From NCBI GenBank assembly GCA_950295325.1, contig OX485807.1, positions 40,084,440-40,144,439 on the forward strand: a stretch of 60,000 bases of DNA, given 5' to 3'. Under the pieces are notes generated by a model. That model was not told the DNA's origin, did not search any database, and saw only the letters and a program-made list of their open reading frames with translations. The stretch comes from Polytrichum commune (taxonomy: Eukaryota > Streptophyta > Polytrichopsida > Polytrichales > Polytrichaceae). Within the stretch, counting starts at the first letter, position 1; the number at the start of each line of letters is the position of its first letter. Below, piece by piece: positions 11,271 to 21,677 of the stretch. Made by a program: the position numbers and the translations under genes.

Positions 11271-12763
11271 GGTGAGGATTTCCATTCATGAAAGTCCAAT
11301 CTTGAGTTGATCATCGCATTGCCGGAGCAACACTGTAACAACCCGAAGCATATTTAGCAACTTTGCCCCCACGTTGGGCGAACGTCCGTGGAGGCCATGC
11401 TATTCTGCATCGGATGGGTCGGTTGGCAACGCCACCTCACCCATATAAGCCTCTAGGATTTTGGGCAGGGACCCTACACCACCATCAAGTAACCTTTTGT
11501 CTCTCTCTTAAGAGTTGGGGCTATGTAGACATTTTTCCTTAGCCATTGGGGCTAGAGCCTCCAACAGGTTCAAACCTCCATAACCTTGTTATATGGTCTC
11601 TTATTCTATTGCGCAACCATTTCATTGACATCTCGGGGAGGACACTTTGGAAAATTAGTAAACATGGTGCGTTAAAATATAGGGTATATTTTATTCATGA
11701 GCAATAAAATTTAGAAAAAATTAGATGTAATATAGGATGCTTAAAATTCAAGTTAGGAATAATTAGAGAATATGTCAAGAATATACCTCAAATATTTGAA
11801 AATATACCTCAAATATTCCAATTATGTGATAGCCTCGTTTAAATACCCCTTTAATGCACGTGTTCACACAAAGTATAGTGAAGTGTCCCCCCCGACATTG
11901 ACATTTATTCTTTGTGTAGATGTTGATAGACTCTTCACTTGTCTCATTTGGGCAAATATTGCGGGGGTTATAGTTGTTCTAACTTTGGCAGTCTTGGGCG
12001 CCACTCCCAAATCACTGCTATCCCCTGGAGTACTGGGCGTTGTCCCAAACCACATGTATTGAGGGTATGATTTTTAGGGGGGATATCATCTTGCTCACAA
12101 GCAATCAAATGACCCATCAATTAGGTAATTTTTTAGTTGTGCATATGTTATAATACCTTTCGATTATTGTGAAAGGTTGGTGTTAGTCACTTTCATGTCC
12201 CATATGTTTATTATAAATTTACAAGTGGCTGGTCGGAAGAGTGTTATGCCCTATGATTGTCCTCCCCACATGGCCAATTCTAGATGGTTGTCCGACCGAG
12301 GCCAAACTTTGGCTCATTTCAAAAATCATCTCAAAAGACGGAGCCAATAATTCATTGCAATGCGCTTTAGCCTCAAAGCAATTTCATAAGGCCACAATAC
12401 AACAGACACATACACAAAAATTTCATACGCACTCAAGAGCAACACCCACTTCAAAATTAAGGAGTTTACAATAATCTCGCTAGTAGGCATGGGCGTAGTG
12501 AATGTCCAGGATTGTGAACCAATCTCACCATTCGCATACACCAAACTCTCATAATGCAACACTATGATCTAAACCAATCTCTTCCACATTGCTTCTTGCA
12601 ATTGGTTTTTCAATTTGTACCCCCCCCCCAAAAAAAAATCTCCTCCATGTTGCTTACCAAAACCCATCATCCAACATTCTTCGACCATGTTTTTCCATCT
12701 GTCAACAAATATTCATCCACTATGGGCAGACGGGGGAATGTATATACTATAAACCTTTTGCAA
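11271..12763. other. Long stretch without a supported gene
   Basis: Only short frames occur, the longest 96 codons (11772-12062, +), with no recognisable motif. The sequence looks like decayed repeat DNA. A poly-C/poly-A run sits at about 12620-12638. Confidence 0.4.
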
Positions 12764-13039
12764 TTTTTTTAGGGGATTGCTATTTCCACACCTTTTTTGG
12801 CTAGATTCACACCTTTTTGCCGGTTCGGTTGCCGTGTCACTGAGGCGCTATATAAGAGATTCTTCATGGTGCATCTGGACCGTTGATCCACCAAGGCCCA
12901 TCCAAGGGCCTCAATGATCCTAGGTGGCGGTGGGATGGGGGGCGGGGGTGGGGCCGTGGGCCTCATGTCTTTTTTGGGAAGGCCGGATTTAGGGTGGTGT
13001 CGGGCCTAGTGGCTAGGCGGGCCCAGTGGCTAGGCCTAC

Positions 13040-13216
13040 TTATTATATAACTAGTTGGTTACCCTTACTCTACTTACTAAATAACTAGTTGGTTAGCCTT
13101 ACTCTACTTACTAAATGACTAGTTGGTTAGCCTTACTCTACTTACTAAATGACTAGTTGGTTAGCCTTACTCTACTTACTAAATATCTAGTTGGTTACCC
13201 TTACACTACTTACTAA
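13040..13216. repeat. 34-bp tandem units in the left foldback arm
   Basis: Four to five successive units containing ACTAGTTGGTTA(G/C)CCTTAC. The last is cut by the Harbinger insertion at TAA (13214-13216) and resumes at 17869. The inverted counterpart is at 17967-18115. Confidence 0.9.
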
Positions 13217-13458
13217 GAGCATCCGCAGCCACGCACGGGGAAACCTCCTGGCGAGGGTGTGGGCGGGCCCGGTGACAGAAAAAGTGTTGCAACGGCACTC
13301 TTGCAACGGCCGGCAGGAAGGCGGGCTCATCAAATGAGCTCTCTTCCACACCAGTTTCATGTCACTTGGCGGGGTCACGGCAACTCACATCCACGATATC
13401 CGCAGCGTTGAACGGGTGAACGGGTGACGTGAATAGTTGACTAGCTAGGTGACGTGAG

Positions 13459-14832
13459 ATGGCGGGAAGCAGAGGTGGAGCTCGAAGGGGAGCTGCAACG
13501 CAGGTTTTGGAGAGCTTGCGGGACACAACGTCGACGTGGGATTTCGGAGAGGGGGATTGCTGTGGTGAGGGGTGGGAGGATGCATTGCAGTGCGGGAGGG
13601 GCCGAGGTGGTGCGCAGGTTGTTTGGAGGGGCCGTGGTGGTGCCGGGAGGGGGCGCGGTGGCACTGCAGGGAGGGCGCGAGGTCTTCCTGCTAGGAGGGG
13701 CCGTGGTCGTGTGAATGTGGGATCGTCAGATTCGGGTGGAGAGGAGGGTGGTGCGAGCGTGGGCAGGGAGAAGGTAGCGAAGGGGAAGAATTTCGTGAAA
13801 GAGGAAGAGAGGCAGTTGACGAGGAGCGTCCTGCACGTCACACAAGACCCAATTGTGGGTAACGGCCAGAAGGGGAGCTCATTTTGGGAACGCATCTCGA
13901 TGCATTATGATGACAACAGACCTGGTGGTGTTCGACCTATAAGATCTTTAGAGACCAAATGGGGCCAAATCAAGCATGACGTTGCCAAATTCATAGGAGT
14001 GCACCAGCAATGTGTCAACGCGAATCGGAGTGGCTCAAGCGCTGCGGATGTCCTCAAGAACGCAGAGGAGCTGTACCGTTTGAAGCACCCCAAGAATTCC
14101 GACTTCACATTTCAGCACGTATGGTTGATGATTAAGGATGTGCCTTGTTGGTCTGAGGGGTGGGTGCACGATAAACAACCGACACCGCCTGCAAAGAGGA
14201 AGGAGCCGTCAACCGATTCCGGAGAATCTGACTGCTGCATCATGGAGCCCGGTGTACCAGGTGCTTGGAAGGGGCTTTCCAGCTCACGGCCATCTGGTTC
14301 AAAAATGGCCAAGGAGGAATTGAAGCAATCCAAAATTCCAGAGAGCGCATTGCGTGCACAAGCTGCTGCGACCCAAACAATTGCTGCAGCCACCGTGCGC
14401 AAGAACGAGCTGATGGAGGAGGCGAATCTGCTCGTGATCATGACATTGCCTTCTACGCAGGATTTAGAGCCGGACCAGGTTGAGTACTTGCGCTTGCGGC
14501 GAAGGGAGGAGCTAAAGAAACTTAAGCGCCGTCTTGCCGAGGAGGAGGCGCGGGAGGCGAATGAGCCTCCGTCGATGTTGCCGGTCCGACTCGACAGCGA
14601 CGTTGCCGGTCCAAGTCTACTTCCTCCACGACCAACTCCCCTGGACACTGAAGGTGATTCCGATCGGCCTCCGCGTCGACTCCCTGTCTTCGGTGATCAA
14701 GGTTGGGGGGGCAGCATGCAGGGTTCCGGCAGTGAGCAACACGAATGCGATCGCTTGGACCTCAACCTCAACAATGACGTCGATGAGGGCTATCAGGTTT
14801 ATCTGGGCGATGAGTGCGATCACGGGGATTAG
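13459..14832 (+). CDS. Harbinger ORF1, Myb/SANT-like DNA-binding protein, with a premature stop
   Basis: This 457-residue frame starts with MAGSRGGARRGAAT. Residues 40-85 are an Arg/Gly-rich low-complexity segment. From about 110 to 235 it has a Myb/SANT-like trihelix of the type in Harbinger ORF1 and the NAM-associated family (QKGSSFWERISMHY, RSLETKWGQIKHDVAKF, FQHVWLMIKDVPCW). A second conserved block (about 275-355) is helical and charged. ORF1 proteins help the transposase enter the nucleus and bind element ends. The TAG at 14830-14832 lies where a repeated motif has Gln (HGD-stop-GDEGD against HGNQGDEGD). The same frame stays open after it to a TGA at 15112-15114, so the stop is probably a CAG-to-TAG mutation and the original protein about 551 residues. 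Confidence 0.88.
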   Translation: MAGSRGGARRGAATQVLESLRDTTSTWDFGEGDCCGEGWEDALQCGRGRGGAQVVWRGRGGAGRGRGGTAGRARGLPARRGRGRVNVGSSDSGGEEGGASVGREKVAKGKNFVKEEERQLTRSVLHVTQDPIVGNGQKGSSFWERISMHYDDNRPGGVRPIRSLETKWGQIKHDVAKFIGVHQQCVNANRSGSSAADVLKNAEELYRLKHPKNSDFTFQHVWLMIKDVPCWSEGWVHDKQPTPPAKRKEPSTDSGESDCCIMEPGVPGAWKGLSSSRPSGSKMAKEELKQSKIPESALRAQAAATQTIAAATVRKNELMEEANLLVIMTLPSTQDLEPDQVEYLRLRRREELKKLKRRLAEEEAREANEPPSMLPVRLDSDVAGPSLLPPRPTPLDTEGDSDRPPRRLPVFGDQGWGGSMQGSGSEQHECDRLDLNLNNDVDEGYQVYLGDECDHGD

Positions 14833-15068
14833 GGCGATGAGGGCGATCACGGGAATCAGGGCGATGAGGGAGATTGTGACGACCAGGCAAATCAACACGA
14901 CCAAGACGATCAGGACGAGGAGTTTTATGCCAACCAGGAAGGGAGCAGAGGCCATGGCCATGGCATTAGTCATGCACAGATTCGAGGGGGTCATACACAA
15001 TTTCGACCAAGTCAGTGGATTGGAGGAGTCCCGTACGATGATTCCGATCAGCTAGATATTGGAAATCA

Positions 15069-16257
15069 GAATGTAGGAATGAATTTGAATTCTTTGTATT
15101 TCCAAAGTGCATGAAAATAATAAAAAGACTTTGGGACGCACACAGTTTGCGCAACTGCCTTCCTCTCACACCGACCTACTGCAATGCCGTCCGATTGATT
15201 GTTTGTTTGCTTGTTGCTGGTGTTCTAGATCGGGAAAATGCTATCCTGGTATGGAAGACTTCTTCGTCTGTTTTGTTGTGTATTCATTAGGAAGAATCTG
15301 AGGCCAATTTCCACACTCGGGGCCCGAAGTGCTACAACTGGGGCCCGAGTTGAGACACTTCGGGGCCCCAGTTGTAGCACTTGGGGCCCCAATTCCTACA
15401 CTCGGGGCCCGAAGAGCTACAATTGGGGCCCCAGTTGAGACACTTCGGGGCCCCAATTCCTACACTCGGGGCCCGAAGTGCTACCACTGGGGCCCCAGTT
15501 GAGACACTTCGGGGCCCCAATTCCTACACTCAGGGCCCAAAGAGCTACAACTGGGGCCCCGATTTCTACACTCGGGGCCCGAAGTGCTACAACTGGGGCC
15601 CGAGTTGAGACACTTCGGGGCCCCAGTTGTAGCACTTGGGGCCCCAATTCCTACACTCGGGGCCCGAAGAGCTACAACTGGGGCCCCAGTTGAGACACTT
15701 CGGGGCCCTAGTTGTAGCACTTGGGGCCCCAATTCCTACACTCGGGGCCCAAAGAGCTACAATTGGGGCCCCAATTTCTACACTCGGGGCCCGAAGTGCT
15801 ACCACTGGGGCCCCAGTTGAGACACTTCGGGGGCCCCAATTTTTACACTCGGGACCCAAAAAGAAGTTCTTTTCTTTTTGGGTGCAAAATCTTCATTTTC
15901 TGCATGACTCACGCTTGTGAAAGCATGTAATGTGTGACCACCAGGAGGGTTCAATTCATGGGTGTACGGTAGTTCCTGATCGAGGCTTGGCATGATTCCA
16001 TGATGCCCAGTAAGCAAGTTTTGGTAGAGAACATCTTATTAGTTTCCTGGATCATTCAATTTCAATCAACAGGATGAGTAAGGTTGGAGTTTGAAATTAG
16101 TGGTCACCGTTACGATATCTTTTTGCATGCTATCATTTCATAAGCTTGATCCTTGAAGCTTGATGTTGTGGCTAAATCTTAGAAAAGATACAATGATCAT
16201 CAGAATGTAGGACTCAATTTGAACCTGAATGGTTCTTTGTATTTCCCAGGTGCATAA
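15069..16257 (+). repeat. Duplicated ORF1 C-terminal coding end, flanking the minisatellite
   Basis: The last codons of ORF1 (15069-15114, QNVGMNLNSLYFQSA then TGA, followed by AAAATAATAAAAA) recur at 16201-16257 (QNVGLNLNLNGSLYFPGA then TAA, followed by AAAATAATAAAAA). Both reading frame and the 3' flank are preserved. It could be a duplicated terminal exon or a remnant of recombination between two Harbinger copies. Confidence 0.75.
15308..15855. repeat. 21-22 bp minisatellite with a GGGGCCC core, about 25 units
   Basis: Every unit carries GGGGCCC or the palindrome GGGGCCCC, followed by one of a few 14-15 bp spacers (AGTTGTAGCACTT, AGTTGAGACACTTC, AATTCCTACACTC, GAAGAGCTACAACT). The spacers occur in roughly reverse-complementary pairs, so the array resembles itself on both strands. 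It produces overlapping open frames on both strands; these are repeat artefacts, not genes. It lies in the centre of the Harbinger element. Confidence 0.95.
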
Positions 16258-16269
16258 AAATAATAAAAA

Positions 16270-17556
16270 TCAGTACATGTTTTGTCCTTTTAATGCCCAC
16301 ATGTGCTCTATGAGGTCTCCTCTAAGACTGTAATGTACATCTTGATTCTCGACCTCTAATGTACCTGCAACTAACTCATCAAAAGATAGTCCCCGACGTA
16401 ATGACACCCCCCGATTGATGTCAAATGGAAGCTCCAAGGCAAGATCGTGCTCATCATCCAAGATCATGTTGTGTAAAATACAACATGCGAACATAATGTC
16501 GCCTATGGTGCTTGTTGACCACTGTCTGCAAGGGTTTTGAATGATAGCAAACCGTGCCTGCAAAACCCCAAAGCACCGTTCGACATCTTTGCGGCATGCT
16601 TCTTGACGCTTGGCGAAATGAGCTTTCTTCTCATTGGTAGGCTCGTGAATAGTCTGGACAAAGCAACTCCATGGAGGATAGATACCATCCGCTAGCAAAT
16701 AATAACGATTGTACTCACAACCGTTCATTATAAAGGTCATGTCGGTAGCATCACTTGTCAACATATTGTGAACTAACGGTGAACGATCTAGTACATTGAT
16801 GTCGTTATTTGACCCAGGCAAACCGAAGAAAACATGCCAGATATGAAGACTTTGATCAGCAATCGCCTCTAAAATGATGGACTTGGCACCATCTCTGTCT
16901 CCATAATCGCCCTGCCACGCAACGGGGCAATTCTTCCACACATAATGCATGCAGTCAAGTGACGCAAACATACCTGGAAACCCACGGGCCTCATTGATCC
17001 TCAATTGTGCTTCAAAATCCGCCCGCGTTGGCTGCCTCAAGTAGTGTGGTCCAAACTCAGCCCGGACAGCTTGACAGAACCTCTTCATCGATTCCATTGC
17101 CGTGCTTTCACCAATGCAGCAATACTCATCTGTGGCGTTGGCTGTCACACCATAAGCAAGCATGCGCAACGCCGCGGTGCACTTCTGGATCGAAGATAAG
17201 TCCAATGAACCACACGCATCAAGCTTTTGCACAAACCAATCATCCCTTGCACAAACCCGGGCCATAATTCTCAAGAATAACGAACGTTGCATTCTAAACC
17301 GTCGTCTGAAAACATCGGGGCCAAATACAAGGGGATCCGCAAAGTAGTCAGCAAAAATCCGATCGTGTCCTTGTTGCCTCTCCCTATCAATGTTACGTGC
17401 TCTTCCTGGTCTAGATCCGCGGTGAACTACTCTTGGGAAACCATCACCACCAACATCAAATTGGCCCACTACAAGGTTGAGCATGACCTCGTCCTCATCG
17501 TCATCCTGAAATAATTGTTGCCTAGAGGCTGCAAGTTGCACTCGCCAAGCTTCCAT
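16270..17556 (-). CDS. PIF/Harbinger DDE transposase
   Basis: Starting at the ATG at 17556 (MEAWRVQLAASRQQLF) gives 428 residues. An in-frame ATG at 17817 would add 87 low-complexity residues and is less convincing. The N-terminal half has the HTH-like region (FRRRFRMQRSLFLRIMARV, SIQKCTAALRMLAYGV). The DDE_Tnp_4-type catalytic domain is complete: D201 in FASLDCMHYVWKNCP, D290 in YYLLADGIYPPW and E326 in KDVERCFGVLQARFAI, followed by the conserved ILHNMI motif. It is the family that also includes domesticated ALP1/HARBI1. The reaction is cut-and-paste excision and insertion at TWA sites, together with ORF1. No internal stop or frameshift is seen, so it could still encode active protein although its partner ORF1 carries a stop. 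Confidence 0.94.
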   Translation of the reverse strand: MEAWRVQLAASRQQLFQDDDEDEVMLNLVVGQFDVGGDGFPRVVHRGSRPGRARNIDRERQQGHDRIFADYFADPLVFGPDVFRRRFRMQRSLFLRIMARVCARDDWFVQKLDACGSLDLSSIQKCTAALRMLAYGVTANATDEYCCIGESTAMESMKRFCQAVRAEFGPHYLRQPTRADFEAQLRINEARGFPGMFASLDCMHYVWKNCPVAWQGDYGDRDGAKSIILEAIADQSLHIWHVFFGLPGSNNDINVLDRSPLVHNMLTSDATDMTFIMNGCEYNRYYLLADGIYPPWSCFVQTIHEPTNEKKAHFAKRQEACRKDVERCFGVLQARFAIIQNPCRQWSTSTIGDIMFACCILHNMILDDEHDLALELPFDINRGVSLRRGLSFDELVAGTLEVENQDVHYSLRGDLIEHMWALKGQNMY

Positions 17557-17922
17557 TGTGGCCCAAAACAAAAAAACCTCAGTATTGCTGGACCTGTGAA
17601 CATAGAGTTGTTGGACCTGCTGAACCTTGCTGTGCAAGAGGAAGTGCAAGAGGAGTGTGCAAGAGAACTGTGGAAGAGGAAGTGGCGGGACCCGAGCAAG
17701 TGGGCCAGGTGGAAAGATCCATCCGTTGGCTGTGGCGGGGCAAGGATGTGGTGGGGCAAGGCTGCGGAGGGGGCACGCCAATGAAGACCGCCGGCAGCTG
17801 CAGGCTCGGACTGGCACGCTAAGAGGCTGATACTGAGTCCTTTCCCTGAGCCAAGGCTGCGGATGCTCTAAATGACTAGTTGGTTACCCTTCCTCTACTT
17901 ACTAAATAACTAGTTGGTCAAC

Positions 17923-17966
17923 CTAAACCCTAAACCCTAAAACCCTAAACCCTAAAACCCTAAACC
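17923..17966. repeat. Interstitial telomere-like repeat, CCCTAAA type
   Basis: About six units of CTAAACC/CTAAAACC at the centre of symmetry of the foldback element, between its two arms. Plant telomeres are CCCTAAA; the extra A in some units shows drift. Confidence 0.92.
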
Positions 17967-18418
17967 AACTAGTCATTTAGTAAGTAGAGTAAGGCTAACC
18001 AACTAGTCATTTAGTAAGTAGAGTAAGGCTAACCAACTAGTTATTTAGTAAGTAGAGTAAGGCTAACCAACTAGTCATTTAGTAAGTAGAGTAAGGGTAA
18101 CCAACTAGTTATATAATAAGTAGGCCTAGCCACTGGGCCCACCTAGCCACTAGGCCCGACACCACCCTAAATCCGGCCTCCCCAAAAAAGACATGAGGCC
18201 CACGGCCCCATCCCGCCTTGGTGGCAAGCACCACCCCCGCCCCCCACCCCACCGCCACCTAGGATCATTGAGGCCCTTGGATGGGCCTTGGTGGATCAAC
18301 GGTCCGGATGCACCATGAAGAATCTCTTATATAGCGCCTCAGTGACACGGCAACCGAACTGGCAAAAAGGTGTGAATCTAGCCAAAAAAGGTGTGGAAAT
18401 AGCAATCCCCTTTTTTTA

Positions 18419-20203
18419 TACCATGATATCTTAGAAACAATTTAAACTTAATTTCATGAAATTTATAACACCTTGCACTATTTTGATCTCAAAGTCACAT
18501 ATTATGTGGGACCTATTTTATATCGAAACCACTTCAATTTTGTTTTTTTGATATCATCATAAAAAACACCTTATCTTTCACCACACGCAATTGGTAATTT
18601 TCGAGGAGTGTCAGCCCGGGGGAGATTCCAAGGTGAGTGGCCCACCTGGCTTCAAGTCCACCACATGTTGAGGGTGCCGGATAGCTAATTTTAGAAACCG
18701 AGGCAAGTTGCAAACTTTGAATGCTCCAAAAATTTCATCCTTAAATTAGAAGTAGGATTCAAAGCAACTTAGATGTTAGTGCACGTTGGAGATAGTAAAA
18801 TTCCTCAAAATAGGATCAAACCCAAGGTTTGAGCCTTCTTTGAGAGACTTTACGGATAACTCTAATCAAACATACAACATACTGACCCTAGAATAAAGCC
18901 ACTATATTATTGAATAAAGCCCCCCTCCTCCCGGAACAAAGTAGTTTGATTCAGTTACCGTTCATGTACATTGAAGGTGGCACTTGGGAATTTGTGTGGA
19001 GTTATATCCATTGTTCATCCCGACATTATTCACTAAAACACTGACATTATCTACAATATTCATTCTGTTCACAACGACACTACTGACAATTCATAGCAAC
19101 GTCAATTTCCTCCTATTATCTAAGTTTCTTCCCTCAAAAGTAAGACAATGGAAGCCTTGATAAATGCTAAATATAGAAACTGAACTCAACCATAGGGTCG
19201 AATATTGTTATGAAGTGGCCATCAAAAGACGACACATAAACATAATGCATCGATATTGGTTTATTATGCAGTAAAATATGCCATTTTATCACATTACACA
19301 TGTAAAATCAAAGCCCCTCCAATTCACCTCCTGTCAACTGACACTCAGCAGTCAGCCATTTGATTGCCCTATGCAGAACCGTTTCCATTCTATACGCTCA
19401 TGAAGCTTCTACTACTAGAATGTTCTAGATTCTATGGAAGGTTGTGGAAACCATCGTGAAGGATATGGAAGTTCTCATCTCAGACTTTATCTTCTGCTAT
19501 AGAGCAATTGGCGCTGCGTCTTCAAACCCTGCCTCCTCGCTACGCTAATTTGGAGCATCAAAATTGATGAAGAAGGTAGAAGCGGAGAGGAAAGGCCAGT
19601 CACTCGACATGCTCTTACACTGTTACCGGTCCTTAATGAAATATATTTAGCGTTGGTGTTTGAATTTCCAAATGTAGTGGTAGTAAATTTTTTGATGTGT
19701 GTTTCCCGGGTTTGATGATGAAGCTGTGTAGTGTTCATGATAGGTACCTTTTCAAAGTTACATGTATATACAGCCTGAAGCCTTGCCAAGAAGTTATGAC
19801 TGCTGTGCATTGTTCGAGGCCAAGAAGCAGTGCGATATAGGTTGGGGGAAGATTTATATATTGAATTTTATACATAGGCTGCAGCCTCTATCCATCCTCC
19901 TGTATTCGTAGTCGTGTGACCTTATTCTGAAATCAGTTTCGTCAAATTTAGAACATAGAATTAGTTAACGAGTACATCAAGTGTGAGGTGTTACATCTGT
20001 GCATCCACATGACCAGATGATGAATTAACCATTTCTCAGGTTATGTTTTACTGGTAATCCAAACAAGCGAAGTGCATTCATGATGTGCTCCTAATTTTCG
20101 CGAATCCGTCGTGTGCGCTCCATACATACCCTCGCAAGAGCGAAGGAGCAGAAAAGAAAGTTCAAGACATTAACTTATCAGTGTGCAGAGATCAAAACAA
20201 AAC
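18419..20203. other. Upstream flank of the TFIIA gene, no other gene seen
   Basis: Only short frames without recognisable motifs. The part nearest 20204 presumably holds the promoter and 5' UTR of the TFIIA gene; no TATA box can be assigned with confidence. Confidence 0.4.
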
Positions 20204-21677
20204 ATGCCAAGTAGTTGCGAGATCTATAGGGAGTCGTCAATCGGTAGGTGTCTCCAAGACGCCCTGGCCGACCTGATCTCGGACGGCAAGATCACACCGC
20301 TACAAGGCATGCAAGTGGTCATGCAATTTGATAAGGTGCGGCCCCTGGGGTGTTTGGTCTTCAATTTATTTTATTGTGATCAATGAAACGCTTAAAGTCA
20401 TTGTAAAAAACATACAGGGCCACCGGAACCCCAGCAGAGAGAGGGGCAGCTCTCTTGGATGCTCACGATGGAACCACACAAACCCCAAGAAGGGTAAACT
20501 AACATCTTAAGCATGGTTAAGTTAACCAACATTGTGAACCCTAGTATTCCGAGACATCTTGGTAGTATACGACCTATGGTGCCGGTCTTAAACTTTGGTC
20601 TTCATGGTTCTAATACTAGAGTCTCTATAATTTTAGGCGCCGAGTATTGGCATAGTATCTCTACAGTTGCTTCTGGTTACCTTATTGTCCAAAGGAGGTT
20701 GCGACTAAATGATGAGGATCATGGTTATCATGAATGAGATGCGTCTTAGCCAATTGCTGCACGTGCGCATTATTTTCTTTTCCACGCAATTTATAAGTTG
20801 TCGGTACTATGTCCTCATTAGCGCCTGGTTAGCGTACCTCTCCGAGGTTGGGTGTTAGGAATTAGACAAGTAAAGTAAAGAAGTGGTGCAGAGGTCATTG
20901 ATGATTGGATCAATTCCCAAGATACCTTCTCGCTATCTTTGTCATAGCTTGCACATCTAGGTACTTTGATCTTTAGTCTCCTACTTTCCCATGGCAGATG
21001 AGCACACCTGAGAGCAATTTCCAATCACATTACAATATGTTCTCCTTGTTTTCTGTCGGAGACAGTGCACCATTACAGCTCTGGATTTGTAAACTGAGAT
21101 GATGATTTTATAGAAGTTATATTATAAAGATGTGTAGAAGCAGAATATGCACTTCAGTAACCTATCTAAAGGCTACCTTGTCATGAGCTTGTTATCTCCT
21201 AATTTTGTTGACCCTTATCCTGACATATCGATTTGTGCATGAGTGATGCAGTCAATGTCCGAAGCTTTTGCAAAGAAAGAAAATGGTCTGGAGAAGTCCT
21301 ACGCAACCATCACGGTATGCCTTTTCGAAAAGTTTCTTAAATTCAAGTAACTCTCGTATACAATTTCCGGCAATGTCGACACTGATGGTTGGTTGTATTT
21401 TGTGTACTCAACAATCTGTAGGTGTTGTCGACGATGTTAAACTATTATCTAAGGGAGTATGATACTTGCAAAACAGGGTCCTATTCGTGAGTACAATTTC
21501 CGTGACGATGTTTGGAGATACGACGTGCAGAATGCGACAATCAGAACCTGGCACGGAGGGGCCTCTCCCAAATCGGGGATGCAAGTTCTCAAAGTACCTT
21601 TTGATGAGGAGCAAGTGGATAGGGTCAAGGTAGTTGCCATGGATGCTAGCGTCTTTTCTCAGAGTCGATTCTTTTGA
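20204..21677 (+). CDS. TFIIA-gamma: Divergent transcription initiation factor IIA gamma (small) subunit
   Basis: Exons 20204-20335, 21252-21314 and 21477-21677 join in phase 0 with GT-AG introns to give 131 residues. Exon 1 has the N-terminal four-helix signature (EIYRESSIGRCLQDALADLI, then MQVVMQFDK). Exon 2 continues SMSEAFAKKENG. Exon 3 has the beta-barrel strands (REYNFRDDVWRYDVQNA) and the closing VDRVKVVAMDAS motif. The normal subunit is about 106-110 residues; this one carries an extra ~20-residue loop (about residues 85-108, RTWHGGASPKSGMQVLKVPF) and many substitutions. TFIIA gamma joins the alpha/beta subunit to stabilise TBP on the TATA box. Given its divergence it may be a specialised paralogue or one under relaxed constraint. 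It lies in repeat-rich DNA with no recognisable gene nearby. Confidence 0.88.

Larger units (their letters stand above)
13217..17868. mobile_element. PIF/Harbinger DNA transposon, 4652 bp
   Basis: The terminal inverted repeats are GAGCATCCGCAGCC (13217-13230) and its exact reverse complement (17855-17868), with weaker similarity continuing to a shared GGGAAA. The target duplication is TAA on both sides (13214-13216, 17869-17871), as expected for PIF/Harbinger. Removing the element and one TAA restores a 34-bp unit of the surrounding foldback array, which proves the insertion. It carries the two genes typical of the superfamily, a Myb/SANT-like ORF1 on the plus strand and a DDE transposase on the minus strand, facing each other, with a GGGGCCC minisatellite between them. 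Confidence 0.96.
12772..18410. mobile_element. Foldback element with about 440-bp terminal inverted repeats, split by a Harbinger transposon
   Basis: The left arm (12772-13216) and right arm (17967-18410) are near-exact reverse complements, starting GGGGATTGCTATTTCCACAC at the outer ends. Both arms contain a 34-bp tandem unit (CTAAATGACTAGTTGG...TACTCTACTTA). The centre (17923-17966) is CCCTAAA-type repeat. TTTTTTTA is present on both outer sides (12764-12771 and 18411-18418), a possible 8-bp duplication, though low complexity makes this weak. Without the inner transposon the element is about 984 bp. It has no coding frame. The superfamily is not assigned. Confidence 0.87.

Noticed and set aside
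13362-13895. 177-codon Pro/Ser-rich minus-strand frame
   Set aside because: Antisense shadow of the Arg/Gly-rich start of ORF1.
14112-14648. 178-codon minus-strand frame
   Set aside because: Antisense shadow of Harbinger ORF1.
15238-15930. Many overlapping 60-94 codon frames on both strands
   Set aside because: They are the GGGGCCC minisatellite read in different frames; the residue patterns simply repeat the unit.
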